Assembly (NCBI RefSeq): GCF_963576615.1
Contig: NC_088708.1
Coordinates: forward strand, 67,290,672 to 67,354,671
From: Watersipora subatra
Taxonomy: Eukaryota; Bryozoa; Gymnolaemata; Cheilostomatida; Watersiporidae
Reading direction: 5' to 3'
DNA length: 64,000 bases
Of the stretch, positions 40,201 through 51,104 are shown one piece after another (the stretch's first letter is position 1; every line of letters starts with the position of its first letter). The notes under the pieces are model-generated. The model worked only from the letters and a program-made list of their open reading frames with translations, was not told where the DNA came from and did no database searches. The position numbers and the translations under genes are program-made.

Positions 40201-40267
40201 AGATGAGCCTTGCACTAATGGTTGCAGGTATAAACCACGCAAAAGGCAAAGAGAAGATAAACCATGA
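25259..40267 (+). CDS. UBLCP1: Ubiquitin-like domain-containing CTD phosphatase 1
   Basis: Nine coding exons are 25259-25433, 31243-31337, 31487-31572, 33470-33585, 33922-34020, 34279-34415, 36509-36622, 37725-37852 and 40228-40267. They total 990 bases, giving 329 residues plus a stop (human about 318). Residues 1-85 form the ubiquitin-like domain ([10 protein letters not shown], then [10 protein letters not shown] and TKIMMMGT). The HAD/FCP1-type phosphatase follows, with the catalytic DxDxT motif as DIDYT at residues 151-155, then [27 protein letters not shown] and the acidic pair in NTIMFDD at 259-260. In vertebrates UBLCP1 dephosphorylates nuclear 26S proteasomes, binding them through its UBL. 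ATG 25259 is chosen because it begins the family N-terminus. The last exon adds a short Arg/Lys-rich tail unlike the human end. AATAAA lies at 40401. Confidence 0.95.
26480..29720 (+). mobile_element. Decayed full-length CR1-like LINE in UBLCP1 intron 1
   Basis: Remnants of both proteins are in order. ORF1 (26480-27400) has a PHD-like zinc finger ([26 protein letters not shown]) broken by stops. ORF2 has an endonuclease region at 27420-28100 ([23 protein letters not shown]), a linker at 28110-28740 and reverse transcriptase at 28740-29420 ([27 protein letters not shown]). The active-site motif reads FAEDTLIY, with Glu for the first catalytic Asp, and many stops and frameshifts are present. 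It is inactive and much older than the LINE at 16004. Confidence 0.85.
29721..31242. other. Right part of UBLCP1 intron 1
   Basis: AT-rich intronic DNA between the decayed LINE and exon 2. No exon, array or element boundary recognised. Confidence 0.5.
31573..32752. other. Left part of UBLCP1 intron 3
   Basis: AT-rich intron sequence before the foldback element. Nothing else seen. Confidence 0.5.
32753..33417. mobile_element. 665-bp foldback element with long inverted arms
   Basis: Two arms of about 245 bases, visibly over 90 percent alike, begin CTAGCCTGTCTTGAC and flank a centre of about 170 bases. The flanks carry the duplication TGTGTAT (32746-32752 and 33418-33424), seven or eight bases, which fits a hAT-type target site. 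Each arm gives the same short spurious open frame on opposite strands. No transposase. Confidence 0.93.
33470..33585 (+). CDS. UBLCP1: UBLCP1 exon 4, catalytic DxDxT motif
   Basis: This exon encodes [19 protein letters not shown] and then [10 protein letters not shown], with the nucleophile and acid/base Asp of the phosphatase. Its acceptor (CTGTAG) lies only 52 bases downstream of the end of a 665-bp foldback element, so the branch point and pyrimidine tract must sit in that gap or within the element. Phase joins exons 3 and 5 through split Arg and Asp codons. Confidence 0.95.
34747..35623. mobile_element. TTAA-flanked TIR element, family B copy 1
   Basis: Terminal inverted repeats of about 120 bases start AGGTTGACTTGCAACAAAAT. 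TTAA flanks both ends (34743-34746, 35624-35627). Non-coding, 877 bp, in UBLCP1 intron 6. The second copy is at 52572-53452. TTAA targets are known for piggyBac and Kolobok superfamilies; the AGG start does not look like piggyBac. Confidence 0.9.
36669..37477. mobile_element. TA-flanked mariner-like element with possible nested insertion
   Basis: Ends read CAGACGGTTCCC and GGGAACCGTCTG, flanked by TA (36667-36668, 37478-37479), with further inverted matches built on TTACGAAC-type words. It lies in UBLCP1 intron 7, 46 bases after the exon 7 donor. The interior (36880-37300) has a TATATAAATGAG stretch and an AATTAAAAGC/TTTATCTTTATT zone like part of an LTR, so a second element may be nested inside. 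Confidence 0.75.
37853..40227. other. UBLCP1 intron 8
   Basis: Contains a short hairpin near 39459-39505 (TTAAGTTTGAG and its complement), a ten-base poly-C run near 39902 and the hairpin at 40009-40050. Bases 38640-39450 show broken protein-like frames on both strands, possibly an old transposon; no family recognised. Confidence 0.5.
40009..40050. repeat. Perfect hairpin, 18-bp arms
   Basis: AATCTGATGATTATGGTT, six-base loop, exact complement; followed by ATGATGATAG-rich direct repeats to about 40078. Confidence 0.85.
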
Positions 40268-40314
40268 AGAGGAGCATCGTGATTCAGCAGTTATTGACAT
40301 TATAAATTTGTATA

Positions 40315-40320
40315 TTTATT
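40315..40320 (-). promoter_or_regulatory. NOP56 polyadenylation signal
   Basis: AATAAA on the minus strand lies 172 bases after the NOP56 stop and only about 50 bases past the UBLCP1 stop. With the plus-strand signal at 40401 it implies overlapping 3' ends. Confidence 0.55.
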
Positions 40321-40400
40321 AATGTACTAATGCTGGCTGTGCGTTGTAATCAAACGCACCGAGTTCATAGAGAAACTAGCAAGTCTAAATATAGTTTTTC

Positions 40401-40406
40401 AATAAA
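40401..40406 (+). promoter_or_regulatory. UBLCP1 polyadenylation signal
   Basis: AATAAA lies 134 bases after the UBLCP1 stop. It sits inside the region expected to be the NOP56 3' untranslated region on the other strand. Confidence 0.6.
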
Positions 40407-40491
40407 ACGGTCGAAGGACACCAGATGCTGCTTACTTAACACTGATTATTTACAATTCTAGACTAGTTCACTGCTTCCATTATCAGAATCA

Positions 40492-43400
40492 TCACTGCTT
40501 CTGTTTCTTTTTCTTCTTCTTGGGTGGCTGAGCAGGCGTCTCCTCCACTTCCTCAGTAGGCTCTACTAAACAAAAGCATCAGTCCCATCTTAATTCTAAA
40601 GTCATAACGCAATTACGATGTAGCAGATAAATAATACAGATAAGAATTTCTAGCCTAAATAATGTAATGTAGATGATCGATTTAACGCAACACGACAAGA
40701 CTATGTAGCTCAAATATACCATCAAACGCTTCACACTACTTGCAAGAGGACCTTTACAGTCTCAAGACCGACCTCTACAGATTATCCTACACATTCAAAA
40801 AATACTTGATGATTGAGTTATAACATTGGCGAAACAATCAGTCTAGTCAATATATAAGACTGATAAGATTGATACTCTAGTTCATTTGGACAGAAGAGAA
40901 AACTTTGATTATTTTTATCATGATATAGGTTGATCATACAATTTACTAGCTTACAACTTAATATATTTACATACATGTATTTATTTTTAGTTTAATCTTG
41001 ATATATAATAATTCTACCAACTACACACCTTGATCCGACATAAATAAAATTAAATAAAATCAAATTATTTTCAGTGCATATATACACCATATAGCTATAA
41101 CAATGTTTATAGAGGCCTCGAGCATGATGAAACGCTGATACACGACTATTGATAAAGTTGATGTTAAATGCTAAAAAATAATTGCTGGTAAAATGATACA
41201 TTAATATTTCATACAAACATGAACGTGTCAACATTTTTCATTCCTAGTAAATGAACATGAATTTGAGCTGGTCTACACAAAAAGACATTTGTGTAGACAT
41301 TACTACACAAATGTCTACACATTACTATCTTGAAACCGTAAACCAGTGACATCATATTAAAGACATGAAATAAAATGTAGCAAATCGTGTGAGATGATGG
41401 TACATTCGCAACTTGTGAAATGGAAAACAAACAAATGGTTTGTTTTTCCCTTTGTAAAGCAGATATATGCATTTTGGTGTAACAATAATGGACCAATGAA
41501 AATAGCTCATCAATCAAGAGGTGCTGACAACATAGAACTGATGCTGACACCACAGAACCGGTGCCAGAGATTATCAGTTAAAAACCAACGGTAACAGTCT
41601 AGCTAACAATAATCAATGCTTCAAAACTGCCAAACTCTTACCATTCTCAGCATCTTCTATTTTCCTCTTTTTCTTCTTTTTACCACCCGGTGTCTTCGTT
41701 TGCTCCTTTACCTCCTCTTCCACTACATTTTCCTCTGCAGCGTTTGCATTTGCCTCAGCCGCCTTCGCTTCAGCCAGCTTCTTTTCTTTCTTTTTCTTCT
41801 TTCTCTGTTTTTTAGCTAGCTGAGCCTGAACCACCGAGGCCTAAACATGTACATTTAAATCATTGAGTTGTTATTGCATCAACACCCTGCATTACTATTA
41901 CTAGTACCATTACAATACAGGAATAGTCTCGGACACTTGAAGGGCATGCAGAAAGTCAAAAACATAAAACAGTGCTCGCGTAAGTTACCTCTTCGACAGC
42001 CACGGACATGACCTCCACGTTTTTCTTAGGTATCTCCCCTGTTTCATAGAAGACCAGTCTATCTTCAACTTGCTGCTTCATGGCATCCCCAAACACAGTT
42101 GTTGGGAACTCTAAAAACAGCAAATATTTTCCATGGGCTTGTGCTTTGAACTGTGTAGTTCAACTCATCCCTCACAAAAGCACAGCTTAGTTTCAGTCAC
42201 CATTGTTGTGACACGTAACAAGATGGAATGAAGAGATTTGATCAAGCATCAAAATCTAAGGACCAACCGGAGAAGCAATCAATCCTGGAGGCTATCGAGC
42301 ATTTATTGGCCAAAAACCGTGAGATCCTTCCCTTGTTTTTTGTGACAGCTCGTGTAATAAAAGAGGAATGATAGAGGAGTCCATATTTAGGTGTGTTACT
42401 CCTTGTCTTCAATGCTCTGTAACAATCAAACAATTGTAGACAGTTGTTCACAAAGCAACCAATAATAAATCTGTAACACCCACATAACGAGCAGTCGTAG
42501 ATACATATCACTAAATTTGCAACCAATCATGAATCAGGACAGCCAAATAGCCATTGATAATTGGTGTATTAACACTACAAAAGTAGTGTGTGCTGCCTTT
42601 AGATAGTAACCAAACATGAATAATGAGCAAAAATAGCAAATCTATGACAGCCCACAAATTTATGACAATCCCACTGACATAAACAACATAACATACATTT
42701 AGAATCCTCGATAACAGTTCCTTTTATATTCCATTCTCTTCTAAAAATCTGTCAGAGATACGAATTTCTGCTTTGGCCTATTTGGTTCAGTGAGAACAGT
42801 TGTGGGAGGTCCCACCTCAACTTTCAATTACCTTGGCATACAAATTTTTGACATACCCTAGGACACTTATGTATTCGCCTCATCTAACTTTCGCGTTTTC
42901 GCGGAGTCATTCTTTCACGAAAATTTCATGAGCGAAACTAAACTGTCATAACGAACGGGCGAAAACACGGAATTAAATAGCTTTGTTTATTGATAGTCCA
43001 AGAAACAAATGGCAGCAAGCAATCAAATTGCAATATCAATCTCGGCCACACAATTCTACCTGCGGTTCACAATTACAAACTATTCCCAAATTAAACAAAT
43101 TTTTCTTACCGGTGAACCGAACCTGAGGAATCTAATTATGTTTGTTCCACTGCATTTATTTTCGCATCACTATATTTTCGCACTCATCAGAGCTGCGAAA
43201 TTAAGTTGCATCGAAATTTTACTCTGTATGCTACTCACGAAACTAAATACTAGCAAAATATAAGTGTCCTAGGGTACAATGTAAAATTTGAGTGACTATT
43301 GACTCAACATTTGAAGTAATTTTTAATACCAGAAGACCATGATTTCTAAAAACATTGCAGTCGGGCACATCGATAAATCTATACGCAATATATTTCCCCA

Positions 43401-46400
43401 AGTTTGGTTCTTTGGTGGTTGAATAGTATTAACAATACTTTGCACATTCCACTCGTAGCGGAGAATTTGGATTGTACTTGTGGTAAAAAAAGAAAGCAAT
43501 GCTTCACTTAAGTTAAAACAAGAAATCAGAATAAGAACCTCTGTTTATTATTCTATTTATTAGTCTAGTTTCTTTACTTAGTTTCAAATTGCGCCTTTGT
43601 TCTGCGTTATATAACCATGAAAAGTATATATTGTTAATTTTTTCAGTTGTATAACGAATTCAATGAAATACGGTGTAGTCTTATATACATGTATGAATAT
43701 TTATGTCCACATACAACGGGTTTTGACATCTAAAGAAATCTTTGAACTAACCTGAACAAGGCTTTTTCGGCACCAAGTATTTGCACTGTAGAAGCTGGAT
43801 ACTTTGCAAGGTTGGTGAGACTTCCAGCATGAGAAATCAGCCTAGCACCGACCTAGACAAAGAGATATGTGAAGTGACATCAAAGTACCCTCGCTGGGGT
43901 CACTGGAGCATAACTAATTGAAATCCTGAAGCCTATCTGTTTGCATTACTAGATTTACATACATACGAGTTTCTGGGATTTGAGCAATTTAGATGATCAG
44001 GTCCTAAGATTGGAAATGCTATCCAATGCGCACACAATTAGGTCATTATCTTTAGGATAAATACTCGTGTATCAACATTTCTTCTTCAAGCCTCCTTACC
44101 AAGCATCTTAGAAGTTTGAATAGATCATGGGCAGTGAATGCATTCATGTAGAGAACCAATAAACAGGAATAGCAAAGAGAAACTAACTCTTACGCGACCA
44201 TTTTAGATTCAATCGGAGAAGGCCTATTCTGACATCACTACCAAGTTGGGTGCAAATTATTCAAAGAACAATTTCATGTTCTGAGTATAACTACTAGCAG
44301 CTTGAGTATATCAAAACATTGTAAAAATGTGCAAATATGAATTGTCAACAATGGTGAAATCCAGCCACTTTGTATCTTGTATGATATATTGCAGCAATGA
44401 GCCACAGGTTTCTTTTTTTGTTGTTCCATCTCTATTTTTGTTTTCACAGCCGTCTTCGCAAAACGTATCAATAAAACTTATTAATCTTAGTAAAAACGTT
44501 CATTAGGAAAGTCTTCTATCAAATTGTTCTACCCAGTGTTTCTCTCCAAAATTTGTAAGGAGAGTTAATTTTCTCTTATTTCAGGTTAACCGTTGTTGGT
44601 TAGTAAACTAGTCAGCCATGCCACTTGTGAAATGATATTCGCATAATTTTGCAAACTTCGAAACCTCTATGATGTGAGCTATCTAACAATACCGTGTCAA
44701 AGTTTTATGTAAATCTGCTGTTTGAGTACGGTTTAAGTAAGGTCTAATATTATATTTAAAAATTATTGTGTTCAAGTTCGTAGCAACACTCTAAATCTGA
44801 ACATTGTAGCATAAATGTGTGTGTAATACATATACACTGTAAAATGAGGAGATAGTGATATAAAGACATGGTCATTAGCACATCAACACAGATATTATCG
44901 CACAAACAAACCCAGACTACTCAGGACTACAATAAACATGATAATCTCATTTAAGTAGCTTTAATAGTTAATCTCATTAAATTTAGATTCTAAGAAATAA
45001 TAGGTAATAATAATAAACAAACAATAACACTAATAAACAACAAGACATCTTTAGATTTTAACTAGGTGACAGCATTTTACTACTTCAGAAACTTTCTTAA
45101 TTCTTTATTCATAGCATGAGCCGTGTAGCATGGCTTGACACAGCTTTTTGGTGTAGCCAAGAGCTTTAGCGGGCTTAGCAAAAAAAATTTCCCTTACCAT
45201 GTCTGTACTTAAACAAAAGGAAGCAATCAGCTGGCTATGTTGGACCAATGGAATACATGTTTACAACTCACTTTGAGCAGAGTTTCACTAAACAAAGACA
45301 TTAAAATTATATCGCAATTTCTTCTTCATAATGCTCAGTTGTGTCAGACCCGTTACAGCTACCACGACTTCACCAAATGTAGATATACGGACTTTGTATA
45401 ATTCTCTAGTTGGTAAAAGTACTAGTGACAGCGATTATTTTATTGCAACAATAACAGTAATGCCACAACCCTTAGTAATAGTGATAACTTGTTTTACTCG
45501 AAACGCGCTCATGTTTTTACTCACAGGTGTAGAGGAGGGACTGAAAATGTCTTGAGCTTGTCCCGCTAAACATTTGTAGAATGTTTTCATGGCATCAGCT
45601 CATGTAAAATTTCATTAATTTGTTGTCAAATATTTTTCATAAACCTTGTGACTCAAAAGTTATGAAAACGTATGTGTTAATGTCAAATATTTAATTGTGC
45701 CCCACTTGAAAAAATTATTTGGGTAGTGAAAGAGTTAAGAATAAAACATTTTGAACTAGCATGATTCCTCAGGTAGGTAACGAATTATTCTCTAAGATCC
45801 ATTGAACAGTTCTCATGTCGCACAAATATTCTGAAGGTTGTGAATTTCTATGATTAGTTGGTTGAACTTCAATCGTTCATTCACAAACACAACTCCTTCC
45901 AAAAATTAACTTGAACAACTGAACACAACAGGAAATTGCACGGGTCTAGGTACTTTCAATATGCTCCAACACTATGGGTTACCAGGCATTAGCATGCTTA
46001 TAAGACAGCAAACCAGATTGAAATTTCAGAGAGACGCTAAATTGAGTATTTCTTACTGTGTCTCCAATGAGGGTGGCTAGATTGGGTGCGACACTGTCCA
46101 TCTTGCTATGCAAGTACTCGGACACCTCCCGTCTGTAGTCAGCTAGCCCTGCGACTGTCTTGGCAAACCTCTCAATGTTGATGAGGTCCAGAGGTGCAAT
46201 GTCCATTCCTACCAGCAGAAAGAACAGGAAGATATTTTAGAAAGAAACACAGCACATTGCATCTATGAAGCACTTTGCCCATTTTTAAGAGTCTGGATGC
46301 TTATTTTAGTCTGTTTAAATTGAGAAACTCTAGCTTGCAAATTTTAGGCGTAAAACAGGTAGACACAAACTGAGAACAAACTAACCATTTTTATTTTCTG

Positions 46401-49400
46401 TCACATATTCAAGGGCTGATATTCGTAACCATCTAGTTTTGTAAAACATGTTATTTTTGCAAATAGCATGAAGAACAACGGAGTTAAAACAGGAAGATAG
46501 AATGTTTATCAAAGCAGTAAGCACTTATCGGGAGTCTCCTAACAACCAAACAACAGCAATGTGTTACAGGAAACGAACCCATAGAAGACTTGGAGGCGGC
46601 TAGAACAGCCTGAGCCTGTGCGGTGTCCCCCAAAATCTCTTCAACCTCGCCAAGACGCTCCTCAGTGAACTGCTTACGGTCACCAACAACAATGACCACC
46701 TTTGCAAACTTCTGATTATCGCCGACAATTTTTACCAATTCTGGGAAGTGATAGGAATACCACTCTCTACAAGATGTTACAGAAACTCACTAGTTTTACT
46801 CAAACGTTTGAAAACCACTGCATCTAGCAAAGCATAACAAGGTTGATCCTACAGCTAATTGAGCGCAGTTTTATTTAAATTGTAGCCTATCATAAACTGT
46901 TAGTAGAATTAGGGGCAGCGTTTTCAAGGACAGACTATATTTTAAGATTACTTTTTTAATAGATTATATGAGGTGCGAAGTTTTTTAAACCTCTCCGGTG
47001 TTGCGCTATATCTACCTATCACCAATAAGAAGTTATTTAGCAATAGTTATGAAAATAATTAAGCTAGACTAAACTATTATACAAACAAGCAATTTGTATC
47101 ACTTGAAGCAAGGAATCAGCTAAAACTTATTTTGATTTTCCTCACATTTGCATTATACATAGAGAAACAAAACAAATTAAGTTATGATGTCAACACAAAA
47201 AGAATTGCAAAAGCATATTAATGTTATCACTGATTTATTTTCTATTACAATATTGAGGGAACCAATAAAAGTTATAAAAAAAGAAGTGTTTGTATCGGTG
47301 ATGTAAAATAGATCAACCAAATAGCCATTTGCAATGAAATTAGTTTTTGAGTTCACATACAACTATCACTTTTGTATATTTGTGGAGATCAGGTTTGTTT
47401 GCTTGCAAGATTTATTTTGTTACAAAATTGATTCCAAATGGTTACAAATTACTTTGTATGTCGAAACAAATATTTGCTCAAATTTCACATCATATGTCAT
47501 TTTATATCATGTTGAGGTGACCGTAGTTCGAGATTTTACTTCACCACAACACTGCAATACGCTAGTTCAGAATAAGTGCAGACACAACTATAAATATAGA
47601 CTTGGAACTCACCTGCATCTCATACTGAAGGTGTTAATGCCTTTATCCAACTGGTCCAGAAGGTTTATGCTCTGTATGATCATGTTGTCTGACTTGTTCA
47701 CATTAAACTTTACCTTGCAACGAGAGTAGCTGTGACCAAGGCCAAGTTGTGCTTTGGTAGCGTTGACAGGCGTCAATCCCTTGATGAACTTGTGAAAATG
47801 GACCCTTATTCCTGTGTATAAAACATTCTAGCAATTTCCACTCAGCATCAATATCAAAGCAATAACGAAGTTGAGAATAAGCAACTGAAAGAAAGTTTCT
47901 GAATCATGTCTCTGTAAACTTTGTGTTGTACATTAGCAGTTGCTATTAGTACTATATTGCGGCCTCAAATATGATCCAATGCAAGTCACAATGCAAAATG
48001 TATGCAAATATCATTCTAATATATAAATCCAAAAACATTATTTTTTTTGCGAATTTGAAATTCTTAAGGTTTGTTGTTTTTAAAACTATTTAAATCGTTT
48101 TCAAAACATTAATTTCAAAAACAATTGAAGTTAAACATACTTATGAATGTACAATACATCTCGAAACTTCAAAATATATAAAGATAAAGGAGTTCACCTC
48201 CTAAACCCTACGAGTCCATGAAGAAACAGACAAACGAAAACTGCCACTTGATAATATCAAATTGTCTAATTTTTTGGTGCTAGCTAACCGGATTTATATT
48301 GAAATACCGTAAAACAGTTCTGCAGATGTTGCTCACCCCTGCTCCACGAGAGTTGCCATCTCATGACTAAGCATTTTAATTAATATCACAATTCCTACAT
48401 GTACTTTACCTAACGGAGCGACCAATTTAAACTTTTACACTGTATAACAAATCAGTAGTGCAGCGCAATTTGGTTTGCAATTCAATTTTTGGACACAACC
48501 TGCTCCTCAAACCGAGAAAAAAAAACAACCCTAACTCGTCAGTACAAGCTGACCAAATACAGCTTAAGTGTATCCTTTTTTAAACATTTCACATCAATCA
48601 GTAAATAGACAGCAGTCAACTACCGTAATAACTGACAAACCGCTAAGCAACCAACAAAAGAAGATATTCAAATACAACAACTACAGACATTAGCTAAGAA
48701 AATGGTATACATACCCCTTATAATCTCTGGAACAACACCTGTATGCTGACAGGAAAGCCCGAGCTCTTCATTAATGGAGGCGCTGAGTTTAGAATCTGAC
48801 ACGCCTAAAATCACTTTATCCTTTTTGCTAGATTTGACATTAGTCTCCAGTAGCACTTTCAGGTCATCGTGTAGAATACCTTTAACAAGAATGTACGCAT
48901 GATTCATGTGTAGTAATATTACTTGAGCTGTACAATTGGGTGCGTCTGCGGTGTTTAGTTTCATGCTGGACTTTGTATTTACGTGATTCCATTATATTAT
49001 CATTTGATTAATGATGAATTATAATTACATTCTCGCGAGCTCTAATCCTAAAAGCCTAGTTCACCTATAATTTATATCGAATAAAACCGGTATGCATTTT
49101 TGGACGAATGTGTTTTTCATGAGATGCGCACAACAAAGTACAAATGAGATACGATGAGATAGACTTTCGAACTGAAAAAACCACTGAACATTTATGCAGG
49201 CATTTTAGGGACGAAACGCAACTGAAAACAAAACAAAATTTAACATTACCAAATCAACATTAACTAAAAGCTCAAACAAAGGGAGACCCGTGCCAGTGAA
49301 CTCCCACTATAGCTACGTATGTGAATATGTGAACTGAACCATTTTCTAGGTGATAGGACAGCAATGAAAATGTTGTTATTTGAAGTTTACAAATAGCAGA

Positions 49401-51104
49401 TTTCATTTATGCAGTTTTTAAACTTAAAATTTTAGCCATTTATTTATGGAGGAGCCATTGCTGCTTTGTGGTTGAACCTTACAACAATACAAACTAAAGG
49501 TCTACAAGAATTATCCTGTTACATAAAAAAGTGAGTTTATACCTAACCAACCTGGTATATAATACTTGCTAACAATAACAGCTGTGGGCTTGTAATTACT
49601 AAACAGTAGAAACGCTTTGTTAAAAAATGTCCAAAGGCATTCGCAAAATAGAATGGATTAAAAACGAGATTCATCAGTTATATTAATTTTTATAACAGTT
49701 ATAATCAGCGTATTACATGAATTTTCAACAAAATTAATTGCAGCACAAGTCTGATTCTATAGCAAAACTCTAACATGTATGTGATATATATGATGACGGA
49801 GATCAAAGTTTGAATCCTGTGTAACTAGGAAATAGGTGATAGCAAGCTAAATGGGAGCCAGTCACAAGTAACATTTTTGCAGTGGTACAAACGAAGAGTA
49901 CTTGTCATTACAATTCTATCATTGTAGCTAACAATGTAGCAAAGAACGATAACGGTAGTGCATGGTAGAGGGAGATAATTCTAATCATCATGGCTCTTCT
50001 ATCAGTAAGCCTAAACGTAATTACTAGCAATATAGGACCGACTAGAAAACGGGAATGCTTAACTTTGTATTTGCCAAACAAAAAATTAATTGCGGATCAT
50101 TGCAGGAGTTTAATGTTGCACTAATTTTCAGCATTCCAAAAGGCCTAACCGCGTGTTACTATACTACTTCAAGGTTCATTATTGGAAAACTGGTTATCAT
50201 GTCAAATGCGGCTTTAAAATGTTTGATTTCAGAGATTTTAGGTTTGAATATATTCAAACTAACACATTGAATTACAACGACTTTACTTTCTTAATATGCT
50301 CCTACACTACGAACCAAAACTATTACGCAACCAGCTTTGAATATTATTGCACATAGAGGCAGGAATATCTGGAAGGGGCAAGGTAGCAGTGAATGAATGT
50401 GTATAAGTACGTCAAGAACTGAACCTATAACATAAATAAAATGAATTTAAGTAAGCGTATTGCAAATTTCAATAATTTAGAAAGAAATGACGCCCACATA
50501 ATAATTCACTCATATATGATTTGTCGGCGATAATATTACAGTTAAAATATAGGCCTATAAATGAGGAACAAATGTTTATTGTTTAACCAAATCGAACATT
50601 TGCAGCAGTGAGCAACTTACCAACCTGACATACTTACTAATGTAGCAAACCCAAAAATACAATAATGACTATGGAAATGTCTGTCAACGTACCTTCAGAA
50701 ACACTATTGCAATTGTCAAGAGCATTAGTTCCACTCTTGAAGGGTACAAATGTAAGAAGAGATACGATGCTCTTAAATGTTGTTATATCTTTCAAACTGG
50801 CCTCTACCTCCGGTATCATCAACCCTACTTCTTCAAATTCTTTCACGGTGAACAGTGCATAGCCAGACGCATGTTCAAACAACACTACTAACCTCTCTCG
50901 GCCCTAAATAAGATACAAGGTTTCGATGCCTGATTTGTCTACGTACATATTGCACATATATTTATTAAACAAATGAAGAAAATCTACTACTAGCAAAATT
51001 CATAGTACACAATTGATAGTGTTACCATTAAATCGCAAAGAAAACACACATTAACTGAAAAGAAAAATATTTTACATGCAGCATTTACCCCATTTACTTA
51101 CCAT
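40492..51104 (-). CDS. NOP56: Nucleolar protein 56, box C/D snoRNP core
   Basis: Eleven coding exons: 51104-51102, 50903-50693, 48879-48715, 47811-47613, 46766-46579, 46208-46057, 43852-43752, 42416-42268, 42110-41989, 41840-41642 and 40565-40492. All phases join, giving 1563 bases and 520 residues (human 594). The N-terminus ([20 protein letters not shown]) is the NOP5NT domain. [12 protein letters not shown], then KVKFNVN, and [10 protein letters not shown] lead into the coiled coil. The Nop domain carries [20 protein letters not shown] and [12 protein letters not shown]. The tail is Lys-rich, with KKKKKKQKQ at the end. NOP56 distinguishes itself from NOP58 by the FEHASGYAL start and by [13 protein letters not shown]. 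It pairs with NOP58 and fibrillarin in the snoRNPs that guide rRNA 2'-O-methylation in the nucleolus. Exon 1 contributes only the ATG. Confidence 0.96.
41642..41840 (-). CDS. NOP56: NOP56 exon 10, Lys/Ala/Glu-rich tail
   Basis: The exon encodes [17 protein letters not shown], an Ala/Glu stretch and GGKKKKKRK. This is the basic nucleolar-type tail seen in NOP56 and NOP58 proteins. It ends in phase 1 at a GTAAGA donor and joins the terminal exon at 40565. The open frame on the opposite strand here is a mirror of the low-complexity codons. Confidence 0.93.
42856..43274. mobile_element. TIR element family A copy 3
   Basis: A 419-bp element with perfect CCCTAGGACACTTAT ends flanked by TA, in inverse orientation to copies 1 and 2, inside NOP56 intron 7. 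This is the best preserved copy. The open frame at 43009-43263 is only the element read through. Confidence 0.93.
43853..46056. other. NOP56 intron 6
   Basis: A 2.2-kb intron. No repeat element, exon or convincing box C/D snoRNA found by eye on the minus strand. Confidence 0.45.
48880..50692. other. NOP56 intron 2
   Basis: A 1.8-kb intron. A C-box-like ATGATGA occurs on the minus strand near 49988 but has no D box at a suitable distance. Nothing else recognised. Confidence 0.45.
51102..51104 (-). CDS. NOP56: NOP56 exon 1: start codon only
   Basis: The sequence reads ATG directly followed by GTAAGT, so the first coding exon would contribute just the initiator Met. The next exon starts at 50903 after TTTAG with [14 protein letters not shown] in phase 0. 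No in-frame ATG lies between the acceptor at 50903 and the conserved [10 protein letters not shown] block, which makes this start the best supported. A different upstream exon cannot be excluded. Confidence 0.7.

Noticed and set aside
41616-41819. Plus-strand Leu/Phe-rich open frame
   Set aside because: Antisense image of the Lys/Glu-rich NOP56 exon 10.
43009-43263. 84-codon plus-strand open frame
   Set aside because: Lies wholly inside the non-coding family A element and has counterparts broken by stops in the other copies.
49981-50005. Box C-like ATGATGA on the minus strand in NOP56 intron 2
   Set aside because: NOP56 introns host snoRNAs in vertebrates, so I looked, but no D box or terminal stem lies at a suitable distance. 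Other introns gave nothing better by eye.
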